This document shows, piece by piece, positions 34,057 to 46,006 of a stretch of 64,000 nucleotides of DNA; positions within the stretch are counted from its first letter, which is position 1; the number at the start of each line of letters is the position of its first letter. The notes under the pieces were generated by a model. It saw only the letters and a list, made by a program, of their open reading frames with translations, had not been told where the DNA came from and searched no databases. A program made the position numbers and the translations under genes. The DNA comes from Platanthera guangdongensis (lineage: Eukaryota; Streptophyta; Magnoliopsida; Asparagales; Orchidaceae), in contig CM077149.1 of NCBI GenBank assembly GCA_039583875.1, positions 26,983,194-27,047,193 on the forward strand, read 5' to 3'.

Positions 34057-35946
34057 TGTTGGGTACATTGGACTATATGTACCAGATTTGAAGAAGCCTC
34101 ACCCTACTCAATGATATACATCAAGGTGTATTTGATGTGCTTTGATTTTATTTGTGCAGGTAAAGTAATTACAGAATTGCATGAAATGTTTCTAAGTCCA
34201 TGTGTCAACACCCAGAAGAAAAGTGTCGATACTTAAGAAGGCTAGTGTCGACACCCAGTGAAGCTGTGTCGACACTTGGAGTAATTGTGTCGATACTAGG
34301 AAAGCAGAGTCGACACCAGAAGAAAAGTGTCGACATATACAGGCAGTGTCGACACACAGTGAAGAATTGTCTACAGAATCAGTGTAGACACTTAGAAGCA
34401 GTGTAGACACCCAGAGAGAATTTGTCGACATCAAAAGTGTCGACACCAGGAAGGTATGTCAACACTCAGCAAACTTCAACAAAGTTTAAGTACAAGTGTC
34501 GACACAAAGGAGATGTGTCGACACTCAGCAAAGTTTCAACACATGAAGTATGTGTCGACACAAAGGAGATGTGTCGACACTCAGCATAGTTTCAACACAT
34601 GAAGAATGTGTCGACACAAGGAGATGTGTCGACACTCAGCAAAGTCTCAACACAAGGAGTTGTGTCGACACAAAGGAGTTGTGTCGATACACAGCAGAAA
34701 TAAACTAAGTATTGAAGAAGAAGGTTTGTGTCGACACACAGAATAAGTGTCGACACATTCAACAGAAGGCTTGTGTCGACACACAGGATCAGTGTCGACA
34801 CATTCTGAAGAAGCAGTGTCGAGAAGCTGTTACAACAACACAAGGAGTTGTGTCAACACCATGAAGGCTAGTGTCGACACTAAGTCTACTTGTGTCGACA
34901 CTTGGTCTATTTGTGTCGACACATAATGACTATCTGTCTCGACACTTTCAGACAGTAACAGAGATTTCATGAAGTGACTGGATGACTTGACAGCTGTCAT
35001 TTCAACCGGACAACTGCTACTGTCAAAGCTGTCAGAAGGTTGTTAGAAACCGGATCAGCCGGTCACCATGGAGAAAGCTTATATAAAGGCTTATACCTTC
35101 AATAGCAATGTGACACAAGAACGAACAACAAGTGAAGTAATCAATCAGAAGATTAAAACTAGAGAAGATCTTCTATAGAGGATCTAAGAAGTTGGAGAGA
35201 GAGAGCTCCTTCCACGAAGAACAGCTGTTGAACCAAGCTGATAAGAAAGTTTCAGATTGAGATCTGATTCTCAAGATAGCAGTTGATTGAAGATCATCTG
35301 CACAGAAGATTCAACCCTACTATGTTCTCATTCAAGAAGTTTTGAAGAAAGCCAAGGGTGATTGATCTCTGCAAAGTTCTTCCAAGAACTCATCAAGAAA
35401 CCAGTCAACTCATCTCTCTCTATCAGAGTTGTGGTTATATACTTTGTATTTTCTATTTTCTGTAGGATCTTGTATAGATCTGAGTTGTAAGCTTAAACCT
35501 ATAAAGGCTGAGGTAGGGCCTGTGAGCCTGAGTGTAGGAGAATCATTTCTCTGATTGTAGGTCTTGGTGAAGACTGAGTGGTAGGGCTGTGTGCCTGAGT
35601 TGTAGGAGTGGGATCACTTTGAGTTGTAGGAACCTTTTTGGGGTTCTGAGTTGTAAGATCTGAGAATCTGAGGAGGAGTGGAGAAGTTAGGCCGAATTTA
35701 GTACACTACTTGATAGGCGAAGGTGGAAAGTGGATGTACCCAGACCTTGGGGAACCAATATAAAAATCTGTGTGCAATCTGTGAATGCTAGTTTCTGTGT
35801 TGGCTGTGTTAAGATAACTGTAGAATTGCTGTAGAAAATTGTAAAGATAGTTCCTAAATTTCAGTGTTTCTGCATGTAAGTTTTAAATAGATTAAGTTCA
35901 CCTATTCACCCCCCCCCCTCTAGGTGATTAGGTACTGTTTCTTTCA
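34057..35946 (+). repeat. 3' LTR of element C
   Basis: 1890 bp, TGTTGGGTACATT to CTGTTTCTTTCA. In order: palindrome array (34200-34945), TATA box TTATATAAAGG (35079-35089), CTGAGTGTAGGAG-type repeats (about 35520-35650), conserved block (35723-35765), and C-rich hairpin (35899-35926). This is the same-family mate of A's LTR. Confidence 0.9.
34200..34945. repeat. GTGTCGACAC array in the LTR of C
   Basis: About 20 perfect copies plus variants such as GTGTAGACAC and GTGTCGATAC, with spacers different from those in A (CAGTGAAG, AAAGGAGAT). Palindrome conserved, spacers divergent. Confidence 0.9.
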
Positions 35947-36539
35947 GAGGTGGAGTGTCAACTAGCTTGACCATCTCCCTGATGGCACAAATCTTTGTGT
36001 CCCAATCCTTTGTGAGGGACATGAGAAATTTGTCATTCAGCTCATAGGTACTGAAGACCCTTCCATATGTTCTTAGTTCATTAAAAATTCTGAAAAATCT
36101 TTCAAAACTTTAAGCAATGCCCTCAGACTTTCCTTGTCTAAAGGTCTCATACTCTTGGTTAAGCATGGATTTTTTGTCATCCCTAACCTCTTTTGAACCC
36201 TCCATGAACACAACTAGGGTGTCCCACATCTTCTTGGAGGTCTTACACTACACCAGATTCTGAAATGTAGAATCATCTACTACACTGGCAATGATATTTT
36301 GAGCTCCCTTGTCCGTGGAGGAAAGGAGGAGCTCATCTTTGTTCATTTATTCATAAGATTTAGGAGTCTAGATGTTGGCATCCAGAACTGAGATATTGAT
36401 GGGATGAAGGGTCCCTATTAGACTGTGATGTAGATCATAGGGTCAGCAGCTTCAATGAATAGCCTGACTGTTTCCTTCCAGAGCTCAAACCCTTCCTTTC
36501 TGCAGATTGGTAACTTTATTGCTGCAGCTCTCCTATAAC
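35947..36539 (-). pseudogene. gag N-terminal/UBN2-like part of element B
   Basis: Read on the minus strand this gives copia gag text: LWKETVRLFIEAADP, then AQNIIASVVDDSTFQNLV, MWDTLVVFMEGSKEVRDD, LNQEYETFRQG and DWDTKICAIRE, closely matching element D's gag. Stops interrupt it. It is joined on its right to a truncated LTR with no PBS, and on its left it is cut by the LTR end of element C. Confidence 0.8.
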
Positions 36540-38409
36540 TCAGTACCCATCCAGCTACCTATAGCTCAGCTTCCTCCAAGGGCTACAACTCAGTGACTCA
36601 CTTGTCACTCACAGCTCAGTGACTCTCCAGTCACCTACTTCAGGTATAAGGCCCTACACTCAGGCTGGGAGGATAGCCCTACCTCAGATCCACACTTGGA
36701 TCCTACCTCAGAGAGCAACACTCTCCTACCTCAGGCAATCAAGCCCTACAGCTCAGATCCACACTTCGATCCTACCTCAGTACCCCAACAGGGCACCTAC
36801 CTCAGTGACTAATTAGTCACCTACCTCAGGAACAAAGTGCCCTACACTCAGATTCAGATCTACTGAATCCTACAGGAAATAAAACAGAATGTTTAATAAA
36901 AAATAAAAACAACTAACTCAGAGAAAAATCTCTGACTCAAATTTTCTAGACTGAGTAGATATCAGTCCAGCCCACTTGTTGTAGAAGGAATTAGTCTTCT
37001 TTTATAGCTAACACTTTTCTGCTGCACAGATGAATAGCTATCAGCTTGCTGAAGAGATGAATCAGCTACTCTGTTCTGGAGAGAACTAACTTGCTGAGCT
37101 TGAAGAGCATCAGCTAACTTCCTTTGCCTTCAGGCTCTCTCTGCTAGACTTTAGATTTCAAGCTTAATGGAGAAGAAGATGTCAAGCCGCCTCTAGGTTT
37201 CTCTCTTTCTGTATTTTCTACATTTTATCGTTAACCCTAATCCCCGTACTTTTTCCTTTTTATATGCGTTGATTTGAATCAACGACACAATTGTATGTGG
37301 GCCCACCAGGGATTGGTGAGTGCCACCGTCATCAGAAAAGGACAAAATAACTTTCAGTGCAACAACAGCTTTCCTGCAACAGCTTCCTTCAATTTTGACT
37401 TTGATGATGTCAGCAGTGGTCATCAACATCTAGACTTAGAAAATATTCCAGAATTCCATCAAGTGTTGAGTGATGTTAAGACACTAAACGTCATCTACCT
37501 TGCCTCTCAGTGCTTCTAGACTTGTGAATTTTCCCTGACTTTGTCTCAATAGTTTTATCTCAGTGGTCTCAGCAGGTTTTCATTATCAGCTGAGACAGGC
37601 CTTTGTCTTAGTGCTTTTTTCTTATTAGCTGAGACATGTTTATGTCTCAGCGGTATCTTCACAGCTATCTATTCAGTTTTCGCTCTTAACTTTCTCAGAG
37701 CTTCCTTCTTCATTAGAAGCGTTGAGTGAACCTACTTCACTCAATATTTCTGGACTTAGAGAAATCCAGCTAGTTTTATCCCAGCGGTTAAGTTGACACA
37801 TTCTTCACAGTTGTCTAAGCTATTTTCCTCTTAGCGGTCTTAAAACTTCCTTCTTCATTAGAAGCATTGAGTGAACCTGCTTCACTCAACTGTTCTGGAC
37901 TTAGAGAAATCCAGTTAGTTTTGTCTCAGCGGTTAAGCCGACATATTCTTCACAGTTGTCTCAGCTATTTTTCTCTCAGTGATCTCAACGCATTCTTCTA
38001 AGCGGTCTCAGTGCTTACTTCTCAGCTATCTCAACTGTCTCAGAGCTTTTTGACTTAGTCAGATTTTCTAGCTTTAGCTGCGTTCGACGATTTGTAGGCT
38101 GAGCTCGACGAACTCTGATCATCTCAGCAGTCTCAACGCCTTCTTCTCAGCTATCTTAGCTATCTCAACACTTTTTGCCTTAGTCAATTTTCTTGGCTTT
38201 AGCGCGACAAATGTTAAGTTGAGCTCGACGAACTGTAATTTGAGCTCGACGAATTTTGAGTTTGCTACCAAACTAATTTTTCTTCACCTATCCAATCATG
38301 ACTACTTGCATGTATGAACTAAAGCACACATCAAATACATTCTGTGTTTATGTCATTGATATGTTTGACTTCTCACAAATCTGGGATATTTGGATCAATA
38401 GACCCAACA
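36540..38409 (-). repeat. Truncated 5' LTR of element B
   Basis: It matches about 21340-23073 of the 3' LTR and ends AGACCCAACA. The LTR's 3' ~450 bp and the PBS are missing. Both parental sequences carry TGCTGCA at the junction, suggesting a microhomology deletion. Confidence 0.8.
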
Positions 38410-39656
38410 GTTTGACCCACTTTGTATAGTCGTGGGTCATAGGTTATTTCCAGTGTTATTGCCTCAGAAGAATTCTAGCTGAAATACAATTCGACGGATA
38501 CAAAAAAACAGTTCGATGAAAGCAGAGCTGCGTTCGACGAATGCCATGCTCAGTTCGACAAACTCAGAGTTCTACCTCTGAGTTCAGCTCGACGAAAGCT
38601 GAGTCTCGATCGACGAACTCTGGCCTCAACTCTACAGCTCAGCTCGATGATAACGTAGTTCAATTTGACAAATGACATTTTTAGTTCGATGAACTCCGAG
38701 CTCAGATCGACAAAAGTTTTGTTAAGTTCGACTAATTTTTTTGCAGTATCCAGGCAGTTTTATATTCAAAAGAAGAAGAATTTTAAATGGCGTAATTTCA
38801 GTCAGTTATACTCTGGTATTTAATGCTAAATATTTTTAATGAATATAGCCATTCCTGTAAACATTAAATATGGGATTTTCACAGAGTTATTATTCTAATT
38901 AATTACCAAGGAAGTTAAGGAATGATCTTATTCTCAATATTAGAATACAACCGTTACAAATTCTCAAAGATTCTTCAGGCTATTCAAGGAATGTTTTTAA
39001 AATTCAAATGTTTGAATTCTTCTCAGAAAACATATTTTCAGAAAATTTCTTCCAATTCAGATAGAGATATACAGTGGCATATTCACATAGACATACACAG
39101 ACGAACATATGAATTTTTGATTTCTTGGCATCTGACTCTCCAAGAGACCACAATTTCACATTAATCTAATTTTCTAATGGAGAGATACAAAGTTCTTGAA
39201 GGCCTACACCCTAAAGAAAAGCTTCTCCCTTGATCACAAACTCTACTCAACACAAGGGGAGCTTTTTTCTTCAACATCAATCCACTAGTCTTCTCAGAGA
39301 CTCTTAAAAGAGAAGACATAATAAACTTTTTTTAGTTAATTTCATAAACTGTGTACAGGGTTTTTAACTCCCTTCAAAAGTTAAATCTCTTAGTTCTTAA
39401 GTTACGTGATCAAAAGTCTTAGATTCATTTTTGGGCACTTGATCAAAATATCAAAGGGTTGCGAGGTCTCCCTTGGAAAATAGATCTTATTGTGGCATGG
39501 CACCTAATCAAAAACATGTATTGGATTCCTACCAGGGTTGTAGAAAGTGGATGTACCCAGATTAATTGGTGAACCACTATATTTCCTTGTGTCATTTATG
39601 ATTGTTTTACCTTTTGTTTTTGTTTGTTGTGATTCTTCTTACACACACACACACAC

Positions 39657-39746
<90 letters not shown>

Positions 39747-39822
39747 CTTAAAGGTTTTAATATACACTATTCAACCCCCCCCCCCCCCCTCTAGTGTAAA
39801 TCAGATCTATCGCTCACTTTCA
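38410..39822 (+). repeat. Copia LTR fragment H
   Basis: It resembles the LTRs of E and F: TCGACGA-type words (about 38480-38740), a TATA-like TTTATATTC (about 38757), the conserved block at 39544-39580, a C-rich hairpin (39763-39798) and the end TCACTTTCA. The first ~45 bp of the LTR are missing, where B begins. No PBS follows, so it is a solo or 3' LTR. Confidence 0.7.
39641..39745. repeat. (CA)n/(TA)n microsatellite
   Basis: About 8 CA units followed by about 43 TA units inside LTR H. Likely length-variable and prone to assembly error. Confidence 0.95.
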
Positions 39823-40439
39823 AAGACTACCAAAATACTCATGTATGTTCGTGCATACGCCTGTAGGGAATTGAGCTTTAATTACATTTTCATAGCCAAG
39901 CTTGGTTTTGCTAAAATATTACAGGGAAGAATCACCGCCACCCCGAGTAAGGTGTAGGGCCATTATAATTTGGTCAGCTTTAGCTGACCATTGCTTTGTT
40001 TTGCCACCGTTCGGTTGATTGTTCTTATGCCGGAATAGGTGAACCAAGTGGCAAGTAGCAGGATGAAGCCCTTGATGCTGTGCTAGCCCTTGGCCAAAGC
40101 GAAGTGTTTTCCTTTGCTATTTTCATGTGTGGCCCGCGTACGTTTTGAAGTCTGTAAAACACTTGTTGTTTAAGTAAAACGTTGTAAGGCCATAAGACCA
40201 AGGCTCATTTTGTATTTTTACTTTCATTCCTGTCGTGGACTATAGTGGATATTCATGTTTTATGATGGGTTCTTTCAACTTATTTTAAAAGCTTCCACTA
40301 GAATGCTCTGTGTTAGGATTCAAAATTTTTGTATAGTACTTTGGTATTAATTTGTATCTCCACTAGCAGTATGTGGAATATGGCGTGGGACCCTACCGGA
40401 CCTTCTGTTATATTCCATTTGATGGATGGGGGTGTTACA
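39823..40439 (+). repeat. Gypsy (Tekay-like) LTR 3' fragment I
   Basis: The end GGGGGTGTTACA and the preceding ~100 bp are similar to the end of G's LTR. The left part is truncated at or near LTR H. Confidence 0.6.
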
Positions 40440-40559
40440 AATGCGCAGGTCCACCTCTCCTTTACTCAACATTCATCTCCTTCCTAGGTCTCGCACATGC
40501 TTACAAATGTGAGAACAGCATCCGATATCTAATACCCAAGATGATGGAGCGGAAATGTT

Positions 40560-41431
40560 TATTTCTATAATAAATATACCTGAAGTCGAATTCATACTTC
40601 GCTTCTTCTTCTATAGATCCTCGAGATAGTGGGGGCAGTTCCTCCTCCAATGCCCTGCCTTACCACAATAGTGGCATCCCTTCCTTTGCTAGACCTTTCT
40701 TCTTCAGTGCTGAAGACTTGTGATCAAGATATGATTTAGGTCATGCCTTATTTTTCTTAGATCCCTTGGACTTAGCCTTACCTTTGTACACCATCAATAT
40801 GGGGCAAGCGGGCTTAGGCTTCTTTATGTTATTCTCAGTAATTATCAACATGCATAGGAGATTGTGCAGTGTCTTATCAATGTCATTCAACTTGTAATTC
40901 AAGATGAACTGCTCATAACTGAACGCCAATGATTGCAGGATCAGATCAGTGGCCAACTCTTATCCTAAAGAAAACCCCAGTCTCTGAAGGTACTTGATGT
41001 ACCCAATCATCTTAAGTACATGAGTTCCTACTAGGTCTTGAGCTCCCATCTTACACTGAAATAATGCCTTAGAGTTGTTGAACCTCTCTTGCCGAGCTTG
41101 CTCTTGAATCATTTTCTATAGGTGTTCAATTATCATATAACCACACATGGTCTCATGTTTCGTCTAAAGCTCATATTTCATTGTATCAAGCATGTGGCAT
41201 TCAACATCTAAGGAATCATCCTGATATTTCTTATAAGCATCTTTGTTGGCACGGGACAAATTCCCGGTTGGCACTTCAAGGGAATCCTATTCCAAGACAT
41301 AAAGCTTGAAGACTTACCTGAGAACAATTCTCAGGTTTCTATACCAGTCAAGAAAGTTCGTCCTGTTGAGCTTGTCCTTCTCAAGGTTTTCTCTCAGGGT
41401 CAAGGTAGAGTAGGATCCACTTGCCGTGAAA
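40560..41431 (-). pseudogene. gag of a second copia type (element K)
   Basis: The minus strand gives gag text of a different copia lineage: SYSTLTLRENLEKDKLN near 41430-41380, then FLDWYRNLR, and a UBN2-like part with FILNYKLNDIDKTLHNLL (about 40905-40850), then a zinc-knuckle area near 40650. Many stops. The lineage may be Tork- or Angela-like but cannot be fixed by eye. Confidence 0.7.
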
Positions 41432-42009
41432 GTTCTACAAAATTATGCAAGTAAATTTTAGTACTATATTTCAAAATATATTTTATTTTAATATAGGCTT
41501 TAATTAAAAGAAATCTCACTATTTTAATCAAAATGATAACCCTCAATATAAATTTGGAGAGTTTATGCGAGCTTCTCTCTACTGGGTAAGATCCGTATTT
41601 CACAAACACCATAAGTCATCTTTAGCTAATCACCCATAGTGTACGTAATTTTGTAGTCAACGCTTGTCAATTGCATCATCATGAAACTCTTGTATGGTTG
41701 GTGAATTACTTTTTATTCGCATCTATTATATGGTGAATTCCAACACAATGCATCTAGACACTCAACCTTTGATGTCATCTAGTTAAGTTGCACCCGATGT
41801 CGATAGTGGGATATAATAATTATCCGTTTGCACCCTTACCAAGATATATTAATGCATTGTGTCTTGGCAAGCACACACTTCATCGATCGAGGCAGGAAGA
41901 GTGTCATCCATCAGATTGCATCCAAATACTTAATATTGCGTTAAGGGATTTTATGACAATCAATTAACACTTAATCATGATTAACAGTTGATGTAAAAAA
42001 AACTTGGTT
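41432..42009 (-). repeat. Probable LTR/leader of element K and spacer
   Basis: On the minus strand TGTTGGAATTCACC (from 41748) looks like a short copia LTR start running to about 41432. The remainder to 42009 is AT-rich with nothing recognisable. Confidence 0.4.
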
Positions 42010-42058
42010 TGAAAGTGCAGGTTAGATCTGAGATACTCTAGGGGGGATAGAGTATTGT

Positions 42059-43611
42059 TGTTGGGTATTGTATCCACAACGTACCTGATTTGAAGAAGTC
42101 CCTGAACAAGCTAAGGTAAATAGACAATGTATTTGATGAAATCTTTTAAGTTGTGCTTACAGTTATTCCACGCTAAGTACACACCAATGTCAGGGTGCAG
42201 TAGGTCAATATACATGGGTCTGCGCGACGTAATCCCTCGTTGAGAAGATCAGTGTGTTGGCCTACGTGTCCTCTCTCTATTGGAGTGTACTTATTTTCAA
42301 GTACAGGGCTGTGATAATGCAAGAGCAGACAAGGAGCAAGGATTGGTCAAAGAGCAGCTCATGGGTGGAAAGACGAAAATTCGTCTAAGTAATAATCGAC
42401 GAGAATCACCAAGTGATTCTCGCCGATTCGGCGAGAATCACTAGTGATTCTCGTCGAATCGTTGAGAATCACTGGCTGATTCTCGCCGTCTCTATCCGGC
42501 TAAATTAGAGCATGCAAACAAGTCAAAATCGATGAGAATCACCATTGATTCTCGCCGAATCGACGAGAATCACCTTCGATTCTCGCCGAATCGACGAGAA
42601 TCACCTTCGATTCTCGCCGATTTTGCCTTAGGCGAATTTCTGAGCACGCTGGACCAGATCAAATATAAAGGCTCTGTTTTGAACCGGTTTTAGGGTTTCT
42701 TCTAGTGGGACCCACAACGGTCATAAAGAGGTATACTACTATATAAATACTCGCGTATTTTTGAACAGTGAGAAGTGACAGAAAACGAATACTCCGAGCC
42801 TTCCGACGTGACCTAGATCACGAAACCTGCACCGTCGCCGTCGCCGCTCGTGTAAGTGGATCGCCGACTTTGATCGTGGTTTCTTCCAGATCTCCCGGCG
42901 AAAGAAGCTCAACCAAGCACAGCGTCTCATGCGTCTAACCAGAGTTCCTTTGTATCTTGATTCGTTGATCGGGAAAACCTTCCCTTTCCGAATCGATCGA
43001 GACGATCGATCCTAGTGTGACCGTTGGAAGACCTTGCTAGCTTTGCTACGAAGATTGAATCTCCAAAGAACAGCAGCAGCACTCCGTTGTCGCCGCCAAT
43101 CCCGAGAACCAAGCCGCTGCCCTCCTTGCCGCTGCCGGTTTCGGGGAGACTCTCTCCAAGTGAGATCTAGGGTTGTGGACTCTTCGTTGACTTCAATAAC
43201 ACGTCATCGAACGAAGAGAGACACCTTAGTCTCCAAACATTGTTTGTATTTCTTGTACATTCTATTTTCAATTTTGTTATAAAGGAACGTTGGTTCCTAT
43301 TTGTAAGGGTTGGGTGCAACCCGTGTTGTGGGAGTGGTGACTCCTACGTGTGGAAGGGTTCCTTCCGTTAGTGCAAGGATTGGATTTCAATCCTGTTGGT
43401 GAAGAGACCGAGTCGTCCCTGGTTGGGAGATAGGTCGAAGGGGGAAAGTGGATGTATCCAAATCGAGGAACCACTATAAATTGCTTGTGTCCTTTTTTGT
43501 GCTGTGTGGTTTTGTTTTCTTGTGCAGGTACGATTTTAATTCCGCAAAAACGCTGCAAGACACCTATTCCCCTCCCATAGGTGAAGGTAGTTGACACTAG
43601 GTGGACTTTCA
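42059..43611 (+). repeat. 5' LTR of element D
   Basis: 1553 bp, TGTTGGGTATTG to GGACTTTCA. Array of GATTCTCGCCGA/TCGACGAGAATCAC inverted words (42390-42625), TATA box TATATAAATA (42740-42749), conserved block (43442-43480) and C-rich hairpin (43561-43583). Confidence 0.93.
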
Positions 43612-43613
43612 AG

Positions 43614-43629
43614 TGGTATCAAAGCAAGG
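43614..43629 (+). other. Primer-binding site of element D
   Basis: TGGTATCAAAGCAAGG, two bases after the LTR end, matches the plant initiator Met-tRNA 3' end (TGGTATCAGAGC) with one mismatch in the first 12 bases. Confidence 0.85.
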
Positions 43630-43701
43630 TTTCTCATCAAAAAGGTTCACACCTTGAGTAAGTTCCTGCCACTAGTGTCAAGAAGAAGGCAGACTTCTAC
43701 T

Positions 43702-45993
43702 ATGGACGGACTCAAGTACACAGGCAAGATCCCAGTGTGCACCAGGCTAAACTTTCCTATCTGGAAGGAAAGGATTAGGTTCTACATGGAAGCGGTCGAT
43801 CCCCGACTCTTCATGATCGTGGAGGAGGGACCTTATGTCCCCACTAAGGCCTCGACTATTGATCCTACCAAGAAAGTGCCAAAGAAAATATCTGAAATGG
43901 ACAAGGACGAGATGGTGCTGGTGTGGCTTGACAAGAAGGCGCAGAACATTCTAGTCAGCGCGGTCGATGACTCAATGATGCAGAACTTCTGCAATTGCAG
44001 GACAGCTAAGGAGATCTGACACTGCCTGATTATCCTAATGGAGGGCACTGATGAAGTGAGGGATGATCGGAGATCCCTCCTGAACCAGAAATATGAGGCC
44101 TTCAGACAAGGGCCTAAGGAAGAGATCGGAGTCACCTTCGAGAACTTCCTCAAGATTGTCAATTCCCTCAAAGGATATGGAAGAGTGTTCACTGATGGTG
44201 AACCTAATGATAAATTCCTTAGGTCCCTTACTGAGGAATGGGACACAAAGATCTGCGCCATCCGAGAGTTTGGCAGACTTGCTGAAATAGACCCGCAAAT
44301 TCTATTTGGGAAGCTGATGTACTATGAGTTTCAACTGAACACCAGGAAAGCAGAAGAAGAAGCAGAGAAGGCTGCAGCCAAGGAAAAGACTGTGGCCCTA
44401 AAAGCCATTCACTCCTGGAAGGGCAAGGGTGCAGTTTCATACCGTGCCAGGAAAAAGGATGAGGAGGAGGACTCCGAGCCATGCTCCTCCAGCTCAGAGT
44501 TGTCTGAGGAAGATTTCTCCCTCATCCCCCAAGAATTCAAGAAGTTCCTCAAGATGAGAAATCAAAGAAAGAGAGATGGCTCCTCCTCTAGGCATCAGAA
44601 GAAAAATTACTCTTCTGACAGGTATGCTTCTAAACCGAACAAACATTGATCCTCTGACATTATTTATTTTGGATGCAATAAGCGAGGACACGTCGTGGCC
44701 GACTGCCACCAAGGCAAGAGAGAAAAGGGGAAGGGAGAGGAGCACAATTCCTCTAGAGATAAGAAGAAAGAGAGGAGCTACATCGCCAAAAAGCCAAAGA
44801 CACTGATTGAGTCTGATTCCTCAGACTCCAGTGATGATGAGGAAGCCTACTTCGGGCTGGTGGGTCGCTCCGACTCAGAAGGAGAATGCCCCCCATTTAC
44901 TGGGAAGGTAAAAGCTCACACCCCTCTCTTCGACTCTGAATCTGATCCTGAGTCTCAAGATGATGACCCTGAGGATAGCCCTTCGGCCCGTGAAGCGGAG
45001 CTCCTCGAGAAGTATGAGCTTCTGCTGAACACTTTCGAGGAGTGCCGTAAGAGATTGAAGGCTGAGAAAAAGGAAGTGAAATTCCTTAAGGGTGAGAGTG
45101 TCTCCCTAAGGGAAGAGATCACCAGTTTGATCTCTCTCCGACAGGAGCACCTAGAACTGACTTCAAAGCATTCAGAGTCTCTTAAGCTCCTTAATCTTAA
45201 GCAGGAGGAAGTCGACAAGTTGGAAGAACAACTTGCGACAGAAAGGAAGATCGTCAAGAGCTTCTCTATGCCAAAAATAGTTCTTCCATTAGTCGATACC
45301 TTCTCTGCTCAGGCCAAAGAAGCTGTATTGGGGCATGTAGGGGTATCTAGTTCCTCATCCAGGAGAAACAGGAACCAGAGAAAGAATAAGGCCGCAAAGA
45401 AGGCCTCTGCTGTTGAAAAGGGAAAGGCGCCACTCAGTCCTGTTGCGTTCAGAAAGCCTTGCTTTCCCTGCAACCAACATGACTTTGAGTCAACCTTTGG
45501 TCATCATTTCTGGCCCTCGGTTGCAAAGCCAAAGAGCCGATATGATGGTTGGACTTTTCCCCGCAACTTCGGCGAGAGTGTCTTCAAGGCACCTTATGAG
45601 GAAATCCACATGGGAAATTATGGTCAATTCTCTAGCGGCCATAATAGAAAGCAGGCACCAAAAGCCAAGCCTGTTATACTGAAGGAACAGAAGGTGAAGA
45701 AGTCATGTGACAGCAATCACTTTGATGCCTCCATCTCCAGATCCAAGGCCTCTGTTGTACCCACCATTCCCAGGGTAAAGCAGGAGCCTAGGAAGAGGTA
45801 CACCAGATTAGACTGTTGGTGTTGCAGCAAAGTCGGTCACTTTGCCGTGTATTGTTGGTTTAATACGAGGTATAACGAGACTCCTTATGTTAGCAATGCG
45901 AGGCCGACCACTCGTAGGGTTAACCACCCGAGGGGGAGTATGCTAACCAAGAATCTAGGACCCAAGTTCGATTGGGTTCCTAAGGGAAATTAA
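43702..45993 (+). pseudogene. gag of element D
   Basis: Starts at the ATG at 43702 (MDGLKYTGKI). N-terminal LNFPIWKERIRFYMEAVDP and UBN2-like parts are followed by a first zinc knuckle (FGCNKRGHVVADC, about 44670-44710), an acidic Ser-rich linker, a coiled coil (about 44990-45280), and a second CCHC knuckle (CWCCSKVGHFAVYC, about 45812-45855) near the end. A TGA at 44017-44019 and a TGA at 44647-44649, with frame changes, interrupt it. Ends at TAA 45991-45993, directly before TTTTGTTTTGCAG. The long post-knuckle extension with a second knuckle is unusual for copia gag. Confidence 0.85.
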
Positions 45994-46006
45994 TTTTGTT
46001 TTGCAG
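45991..46006 (+). promoter_or_regulatory. 3'-splice-site-like tract at gag-pol junction of D
   Basis: The gag stop TAA is followed at once by TTTTGTTTTGCAG, then pol in the +1 frame relative to gag. Equivalent tracts occur at 9681-9667 (A), 26650-26631 (B) and 56613-56631 (F). Confidence 0.55.

Larger units (their letters stand above)
31098..35946 (+). mobile_element. SIRE-type copia element C, 3' half
   Basis: It begins abruptly inside the 3' ORF (31098 matches about residue 50 of A's 3' ORF) and continues through the polypurine tract and a full 3' LTR. The LTR belongs to the same family as A. No 5' LTR, gag or pol remains. The abrupt join to G suggests one deletion removed the 5' parts of both. 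Confidence 0.85.
20881..38409 (-). mobile_element. SIRE/Maximus-type Ty1/copia element B (interrupted)
   Basis: It is bounded by related LTRs at 20881-23073 (3') and 36540-38409 (5', truncated). In element orientation the order is 5' LTR piece, gag N-terminal part (36539-35947), inserts C and G, gag tail (26956-26634), pol (26633-23487), a short spacer with no 3' ORF, polypurine tract, LTR. No clear target duplication was found (ACTTT left, GTTTG right), so the left end is uncertain or the flanks have changed. Pol is far more decayed than in A or D, so B is older. Confidence 0.75.

Noticed and set aside
39658..39745. TA repeat as an origin or regulatory element
   Set aside because: A plain microsatellite inside an LTR fragment; no other sign of function.
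40373..40570. 65-residue plus-strand ORF as a host gene
   Set aside because: It starts in the end of a gypsy LTR and lies over an antisense copia gag remnant.
42739..43112. Arg-rich ORFs in the LTR of D (also 50163-50354)
   Set aside because: They fall in the LTR leader, on the strand opposite to transcription, and recur only because the LTR is duplicated.
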